Shown one piece after another: positions 59,449 to 64,000 of a stretch of 64,000 nt of DNA. Both the position numbers and the translations under genes were made by a program. The notes below the pieces were generated by a model. It had not been told where the DNA came from. It worked only from the letters and a program-made list of their open reading frames with translations, and searched no databases. How positions within the stretch are numbered: the stretch's first letter is position 1; every line of letters begins with the position of its first letter. The stretch is from assembly GCF_016907955.1 (NCBI RefSeq), contig NZ_JAFBCX010000008.1, positions 296,212 through 360,211 on the forward strand. The letters run 5' to 3'. This DNA comes from Lentzea nigeriaca (GTDB lineage: Bacteria; Actinomycetota; Actinomycetes; Mycobacteriales; Pseudonocardiaceae).

Positions 59449-60774
59449 TCAGCTCTGCACCGCACGGTCGAAGTCCGACTTGGGGTCGTTGATCTGCCCG
59501 AGCGCGACGACCTCACGGCCGTAGAACAGCGCCTGCGTCCAGTCCATCAGCACGCGCAGCTTGCGGTTCACGGTCGGCATGAACGCCACGTGGTAGCTGC
59601 GGTGCATGAACCACGCCGGCAGGCCCTTGAAGCGCAGGCCGAACACGTCCGCGACGCCCTTGTAGAGGCCGAGGCCCGCGACCGAGCCGAGGTACTTGTG
59701 GAAGTAGTCCTTCGGCTTCTGGCCGCGCAGCGACGCGACGATGTTCTTGGAGAGCAGCTTCGACTGACGGATGGCGTGCTGCGCGTTGGGCACGCACGTC
59801 GCCGTTGGGTCCTCCTCGATGCGCGAGAGGTCCGGCACCGCGGAGCAGTCACCGGCGGCCCACACGCCGTCGAGGCCCTGGACCTGCATGGCGGCGGTGC
59901 ACCGGACGCGGCCGCGCTCGTCGAGCGGGAGGTCCGTGTTGCGCAGCACCGGGTTCGCCTTCATGCCGGCGGTCCAGATGATGGTGTCGGAGTCGAACTC
60001 GGTGCCGTCGTCGAGAACGACGTGGCCGTTCTCCAGCGACTTCACACGGGTGTCGAGGTAGATCTTGATGCCGCGCTTCTCGAGCGCCTCGACGGTCCAC
60101 GCGCCGAGCTTCGCGGACACCTCGGGCATGATCCGGCCGGCGGCCTCGACCAGGACCCAGTTCATCTCTTCGGGCTTGATGCCCTCGTAGTACCGAAGCG
60201 CATACCGCGTCATGTCCTCGAGCTCGGCGAGCGTCTCGATGCCAGCGAAGCCACCGCCGATGACGACGAAGCTGAGCAGGCGCTTGCGCAGGTCCGCATC
60301 GTTCGTGCTGGCGGCCTGGTCGAGGCGCGAGAGCACGTGGTTGCGGACGTAGATCGCCTCACCGATCGTCTTCATGCCGATGCCGACCTCGGCCAGGCCG
60401 GGGATCGGGAGCGTGCGCGAGATCGCACCCAGCGCGGAGACGAGAACGTCGTACTCGATCTCCTCGACGTGGCCGTCCGACAGCTCGGCGGTCACGGTCT
60501 TGCGCGAGTGCTCGATCTTGGTGACGCGGCCCGTGACGACGTGGCAGCGCTTGAGCACCTTGCGCAGGGGGGCGACGACGTGGCGCGGCTCGATGGAGCC
60601 GGCCGCCGCCTCAGGCAGGAAGGGCTGGTAGGTCATGTGCGGCTGCGGGTCGATGACGGTGACAGATGCCTCACCGGAGCGCAGTTTCTTCTGCAGTCCG
60701 AGAGCCGTGTACATCCCGACGTACCCACCGCCGACAATCACGATCCGCGTGGGTTGCGACTTCACAGCAGCCAT
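59449..60774 (-). CDS. ndh: type II NADH dehydrogenase (NDH-2)
   Basis: A 441-residue single-subunit flavoprotein that moves electrons from NADH to menaquinone with no proton pumping. FAD motif RIVIVGGGYVGMYTALGLQ is near the start, NADH motif FVVIGGGFAGIETLAEL in the middle, and DGVWAAGDCSAVPD follows. The C-terminal membrane-binding helices (LGLYKGVADVFGLRFKGLPAW; VLMDWTQALFYGREVV) are whole. Starts at ATG 60774 or 60780. Confidence 0.93.
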   Translation of the reverse strand: MAAVKSQPTRIVIVGGGYVGMYTALGLQKKLRSGEASVTVIDPQPHMTYQPFLPEAAAGSIEPRHVVAPLRKVLKRCHVVTGRVTKIEHSRKTVTAELSDGHVEEIEYDVLVSALGAISRTLPIPGLAEVGIGMKTIGEAIYVRNHVLSRLDQAASTNDADLRKRLLSFVVIGGGFAGIETLAELEDMTRYALRYYEGIKPEEMNWVLVEAAGRIMPEVSAKLGAWTVEALEKRGIKIYLDTRVKSLENGHVVLDDGTEFDSDTIIWTAGMKANPVLRNTDLPLDERGRVRCTAAMQVQGLDGVWAAGDCSAVPDLSRIEEDPTATCVPNAQHAIRQSKLLSKNIVASLRGQKPKDYFHKYLGSVAGLGLYKGVADVFGLRFKGLPAWFMHRSYHVAFMPTVNRKLRVLMDWTQALFYGREVVALGQINDPKSDFDRAVQS

Positions 60775-60916
60775 ACACATATGGTTGCACCGCGACCCCA
60801 TTTTTCGCGCGTCCAAGTGGCCCGTTGTGACTACCGTCGCCAGGTGATGCGCAACACCCTGCGGGGTGACCTGGGCTTCAGGGTGAACGTGAGCCAAACT
60901 CGCTGAGAGGAGCGAT

Positions 60917-61378
60917 TCAGATCCTCAGCGCCACGACCCCGATCACGACCGTCAGAGCCCCCAGTCCGAGGAGCTCGACAAGCCCGAAGTCGGGCCCGGA
61001 CGGGACGAATGCGGCGAAGAGCGCGACAAGGAATGAGATCGCCTGGACAATGGCGAACCGGCGTGCCGGAGCTTTCAGCGCGACGAGCTCGATTTTCGTT
61101 TTCACCGGAACGACCGCCGCGAGTGCGGACGTCACGTGAATGAGGTGCAGCGCCGGGATCATGAGCAGGACCCCGAGCCGCAACGGATGCCCCTCGCCGA
61201 ACGCTATCGCGACCGCCGCGTAGCCGATCAGCAACGCCGGACCGGCGCTCCCCGGCATCAGCACGGACACCACCGTCAACGCCACGACGATGACCAGCGG
61301 CGCGATCGTCTCGGACTCCAGGTGCAGGATCAGCGCCACGGGCAACGCGGCGAGCACGATCGCCAGTCGCATCAGCAT
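60917..61378 (-). CDS. small integral membrane protein
   Basis: A 153-residue protein with four to five membrane helices and a short charged loop (VKTKIELVALKAPARR). It overlaps the DUF58 gene by seven bases and so belongs to the MoxR-DUF58 operon. Function unknown. Confidence 0.7.
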   Translation of the reverse strand: MLMRLAIVLAALPVALILHLESETIAPLVIVVALTVVSVLMPGSAGPALLIGYAAVAIAFGEGHPLRLGVLLMIPALHLIHVTSALAAVVPVKTKIELVALKAPARRFAIVQAISFLVALFAAFVPSGPDFGLVELLGLGALTVVIGVVALRI

Positions 61379-62601
61379 TCCCGCGTCACCGCCACCCCGT
61401 GCTCGGCCATGCGCCGCAGCCGCAGCCGGTGTTCCGCCGCGATCATCTCGGCGGCGACCTCACCCCACGGCGCCTCCGGATCGGGTTTCAGGGGCAACGG
61501 CAGCGTGTTGACCGCCAGCACCACATGACCGTGTTTGCGGGTCTGCACGGCCAGTTCGGCGATCTCGTCGTCGAGGAACGGCGACAGCAGCACGACCACG
61601 CTCCCGTGCGGCAGCTTCCGCAACGCCACGCGGGACGCCCAGCCGGCCGCCTGCACGCACACGACGAGCTGGGTGCGGATGCGCATCAGGTGCCGCCTGC
61701 CGACGCCGGAGCGGACGTTGAGCTGCGGCCGGCTCAGGTCCATCAACGCCACCCTGTCGCCCTGCCTCAGGTAGCCCGCGGCCATCGACGCCGCCCGCCG
61801 CACCGCGCGGTCCAGGCTGCCGTCCGGGCGCGTCGTGGACCCGTAGTGAGGAGACGACCAGTCCGCCACGTCCGCACCGACGTCCGTGCGCGTGTCGATG
61901 GCCAGCACGATCTCCGCGTCCGCCTCGGCGTGCCGCTCGCGGACGTGCACGGTCCCGGTGCGGGTGGTGACGCGCCAGTCGATGCGCTTGAGCTTGTCGC
62001 CCGGCTGGAACGCCCTGATGTCGCGCAGTTCCGTCGAGTCGCCCGCACGCGGTGAGCGGTGGATTCCGACCAGACCGGCCGGGCGCGGCGGCAGCGGTCC
62101 GGACGGGTGGTGCTCGACCGGCGGCAGGATCGTGCGGACGTGCTCGGTGCCGACGATCGGGCCGTAGACGTGCATGCCGTCGGGTCCGGCGAAGAGGTGG
62201 TCCAGGCGGAGGTCGATGCCCGGCCCCCACGCGTCACGCCGGATCTCCACCGGCAGGTCGGGCGAGTGCGCGGGGACGGCCCGTGGGCCGCCCGGCAGCT
62301 TGATCACCGCGATCTCCGCGTCCGCGCCGTCGACGTGCGCGACGGTGTGCACGATCCCCGCACCTGCTCCCCGTGGCACCGGACGGACCTTGACCTGGGG
62401 TGTGCCCTTCGGTTTGTGCGTGAGCAGCACGGATAGGACGAGCGGAACGCCGAACAGCACCATCTCGACCTGGTGCAGGAACATCCCGGCGACGACGAGC
62501 CCGGCACCGAGCCAGACGGCGCGTGAGTACGCGTCCGTGGGGTGCCAGTGCGCGCCGTGGGACTCGGCGAACGCCTTCCTGATCTTGTCGGCTCTGCTCA
62601 T
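61372..62601 (-). CDS. DUF58-domain protein
   Basis: A 409-residue protein: two membrane helices near residues 28-62, then a long linker, the DUF58 signature GDSTELRDIRAFQPGDKLKRIDWRVTTRTG, and a von-Willebrand-like half with VLAIDTRTDVG and RQGDRVALMDLS. DUF58 proteins pair with MoxR ATPases and are linked to metal insertion or envelope integrity. It overlaps the moxR stop by four bases. Confidence 0.88.
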   Translation of the reverse strand: MSRADKIRKAFAESHGAHWHPTDAYSRAVWLGAGLVVAGMFLHQVEMVLFGVPLVLSVLLTHKPKGTPQVKVRPVPRGAGAGIVHTVAHVDGADAEIAVIKLPGGPRAVPAHSPDLPVEIRRDAWGPGIDLRLDHLFAGPDGMHVYGPIVGTEHVRTILPPVEHHPSGPLPPRPAGLVGIHRSPRAGDSTELRDIRAFQPGDKLKRIDWRVTTRTGTVHVRERHAEADAEIVLAIDTRTDVGADVADWSSPHYGSTTRPDGSLDRAVRRAASMAAGYLRQGDRVALMDLSRPQLNVRSGVGRRHLMRIRTQLVVCVQAAGWASRVALRKLPHGSVVVLLSPFLDDEIAELAVQTRKHGHVVLAVNTLPLPLKPDPEAPWGEVAAEMIAAEHRLRLRRMAEHGVAVTREC

Positions 62602-63554
62602 GAGCTGGGCGGGCCCGGAACCTTGCCGAGCAGTTCGGTGACGACCTGCACGCCGCTCACGCCGGACGTCCAGGTCTCGGGCTTCATCACGAGCCGGTGC
62701 GCGAGGACGGCGACCGCGCACTCCTTGACGTCCTCCGGTGTCACGTACGACCGTCCGTCCAAAGTGGCCAATGCACGGGCGACGAGGACCAACGCCTGCG
62801 CACCTCGCGGCGACGCGCCCACCTCGACGGACGGGTGCTGCCGCGTCGCGACGGCGAGATCGACGCAGTACCGCAGGAGATCCTCGTCCACTGTGGTCTG
62901 TTCGAGCTCAGCCTGCAGCTCGGCCAGCCGCCCCTGCGCGAGGACCGGCGGCACCTCGGTCTCTTCCCTCTGCCGCGCGAGTCGCCTGCGCAGCACCTCG
63001 ACCTCTTCCTCGGCGGGCGGATAACCGATGTCCAGCCGCACGAGGAACCGGTCGAGCTGCGCCTCCGGCAACGGGTAGGTGCCCTCGTACTCGACCGGGT
63101 TCGACGTGGCGAGCACGTGGAACGGCTTGGGCAGCGGGAACGTGCGGCCCTCGACCGTCACCTGCCGCTCCTGCATGGCCTCCAGCAACGCCGACTGCGT
63201 CTTGGGCGGCGTCCGGTTGATCTCGTCGGCCAGCAGCAGCCCGGTGAACACGGGCCCGTGGTGGAACTCGAACTCGCGGCTGCCGGGGTCGTAGAGGAAC
63301 GATCCGGTGACGTCGGCGGGCAGCAGGTCCGGCGTGCACTGCAGGCGGCGGAACTCCAGGCTGAGCGCCTGCGCGAGCGACCGCGCGATCAGCGTCTTGC
63401 CGAGTCCCGGCACGTCCTCCAGCAGCACGTGCCCGCCCGCCAGCACGGCCGCGAGCGCGAGCCGCACCGTTCGCGTGCGCCCGACGACCACCTTGCCGAC
63501 CTCGTCGAGGACGGCCTTGGCCTGCTGAGACACGGATTCTGGGCGAATGCTCAC
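62598..63554 (-). CDS. moxR: MoxR-family AAA+ ATPase
   Basis: A 318-residue chaperone-like ATPase. Walker A is EDVPGLGKTLIARSLA, Walker B is GLLLADEINRTPPKTQSALLEAMQE, sensor 1 VLATSNPVEYEGTYPLPEAQLDRF, and the C-terminal lid ends in SPRGAQALVLVARALATLDG. The GTG at 63554 was chosen because it overlaps the upstream stop. It should work with the DUF58 protein. Confidence 0.92.
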   Translation of the reverse strand: MSIRPESVSQQAKAVLDEVGKVVVGRTRTVRLALAAVLAGGHVLLEDVPGLGKTLIARSLAQALSLEFRRLQCTPDLLPADVTGSFLYDPGSREFEFHHGPVFTGLLLADEINRTPPKTQSALLEAMQERQVTVEGRTFPLPKPFHVLATSNPVEYEGTYPLPEAQLDRFLVRLDIGYPPAEEEVEVLRRRLARQREETEVPPVLAQGRLAELQAELEQTTVDEDLLRYCVDLAVATRQHPSVEVGASPRGAQALVLVARALATLDGRSYVTPEDVKECAVAVLAHRLVMKPETWTSGVSGVQVVTELLGKVPGPPSS

Positions 63555-63901
63555 TCGACCCTCCTGAGCCGTTCGGCGAGTTCCTTCGGGCCGGGCATCT
63601 CCGACGCCTCGATCCCCAGTCGTCGCAGCCTGGCGCGGAACCGTTCCTGGTAGCGCCGCGGGTTCTCGGCCGCCTCGGCGAGCCTGCTCGCGAGCGTGCT
63701 GGCGTGGGCGGTGCTGATGGTGCCGGGCGGCGGCGGTTCCGGGCTCCACACGATGTCCGTGGCGCGCGGCAGCCTGGTGATCAGCACGCCGAACGCGGTC
63801 GGCGGCACGGCGAGCGCCGCCGCCCAGAACGGTTCGGCGCCGAGCAGCCAGATGACGACGCCGATGATCACCCCGACCGCCAGGGCCAGCGCGGTTCTCA
63901 T
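63551..63901 (-). CDS. small membrane protein in the MoxR operon
   Basis: A 116-residue protein with two N-terminal helices (about 3-22 and 26-42) and a helical, Arg-rich cytoplasmic tail. Overlaps moxR and the upstream gene by four bases each. Not a family I can name. Confidence 0.68.
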   Translation of the reverse strand: MRTALALAVGVIIGVVIWLLGAEPFWAAALAVPPTAFGVLITRLPRATDIVWSPEPPPPGTISTAHASTLASRLAEAAENPRRYQERFRARLRRLGIEASEMPGPKELAERLRRVE

Positions 63902-64000
63902 GCGAGCTCCATAAGCTTGTTGATGTCCAGGACGAGGTGTTCTGGACGCCCAGGACGGCGGGGTGTGGCTGATGTGTGCTTGCCGCTGGGTGGCTCTCCG
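63898..64000 (-). CDS. C-terminal end of a further MoxR-operon gene (partial)
   Basis: The minus strand is open from the right edge to a TGA at 63898-63900 that overlaps the next ATG. It ends GRPEHLVLDINKLMELA after a Pro/Arg-rich stretch. The body lies outside the window. The overlap shows it belongs to the operon; DUF4350 or DUF4129 proteins are usual there, which is only a guess. Confidence 0.6.
   Translation of the reverse strand, partial: GEPPSGKHTSATPRRPGRPEHLVLDINKLMELA

Overview
The window is high-GC actinobacterial DNA. Mycothiol amidase (mca), DUF4307, a PqqA-C-D-E-B cluster, many GTG starts with GGAGG-type ribosome sites, a class F sortase and an integrated actinomycete conjugative element all point to the Pseudonocardiales (Lentzea, Saccharothrix, Amycolatopsis relatives). 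The species cannot be fixed from the sequence alone.

Layout. 1-11.7 kb is core housekeeping: mca, a DUF4307 protein, greA, an Lrp-type regulator divergent from 4-hydroxyphenylpyruvate dioxygenase (hppD), the transsulfuration enzymes metB and cbs around an RDD membrane protein, an SGNH hydrolase, a thiolase and a Bax-inhibitor-1 membrane protein. 12.0-15.3 kb encodes a surface protein with a SpaA-like domain, its translationally coupled sortase, and a secreted polysaccharide deacetylase-like protein. 15.4-20.1 kb is a PQQ unit: a secreted PQQ sugar dehydrogenase (minus strand) faces pqqA-C-D-E-B (plus strand), so cofactor and user enzyme sit together. 20.2-36.0 kb is an exopolysaccharide cluster. 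It has a nine-gene overlapping plus-strand operon (membrane protein, deacetylase, O-antigen ligase, glycosyltransferases, chain-length protein, flippase), then a lipoprotein glycosidase and a polyprenyl glycosylphosphotransferase on the minus strand, a GT2 and an FAD oxidoreductase, and a WecB epimerase. 36.0-39.9 kb holds a lysyl-oxidase-like copper protein, a PucR gene remnant, an inositol-monophosphatase-family enzyme, an SDR and a McrB_N/DUF3883 restriction-like protein.

40.25-57.87 kb is an integrated AICE (actinomycete integrative and conjugative element), about 17.6 kb, bounded by a 46-bp direct repeat. The right copy lies in an intact tRNA gene and the left copy is only its 3' half. 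From left to right the element holds putative iterons, a broken formylglycine-generating-enzyme fragment, an AT-rich two-gene cargo (a HEPN-like protein and a DUF262 protein, a candidate defence module), two regulators, a leftward/rightward control region with TGAGCG operator repeats, and a long plus-strand operon. That operon encodes small accessory proteins, a spread-type membrane protein, the TraB/FtsK translocase, a primase-polymerase, a SLOG protein, a C5 DNA methyltransferase with an out-of-phase segment, a RepA-like ATPase, an excisionase and a tyrosine integrase.

58.0-64.0 kb returns to the chromosome: an ATP-grasp peptide-maturase-like protein with an upstream 40-residue ORF that could be its ribosomal peptide precursor, an NDH-2 NADH dehydrogenase, and a membrane-protein/DUF58/MoxR operon that runs off the right edge.

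The most interesting leads are the DUF262-HEPN cargo pair, the short-ORF plus ATP-grasp pair, the matched repeats at both ends of the element, and the scrambled methyltransferase segment.
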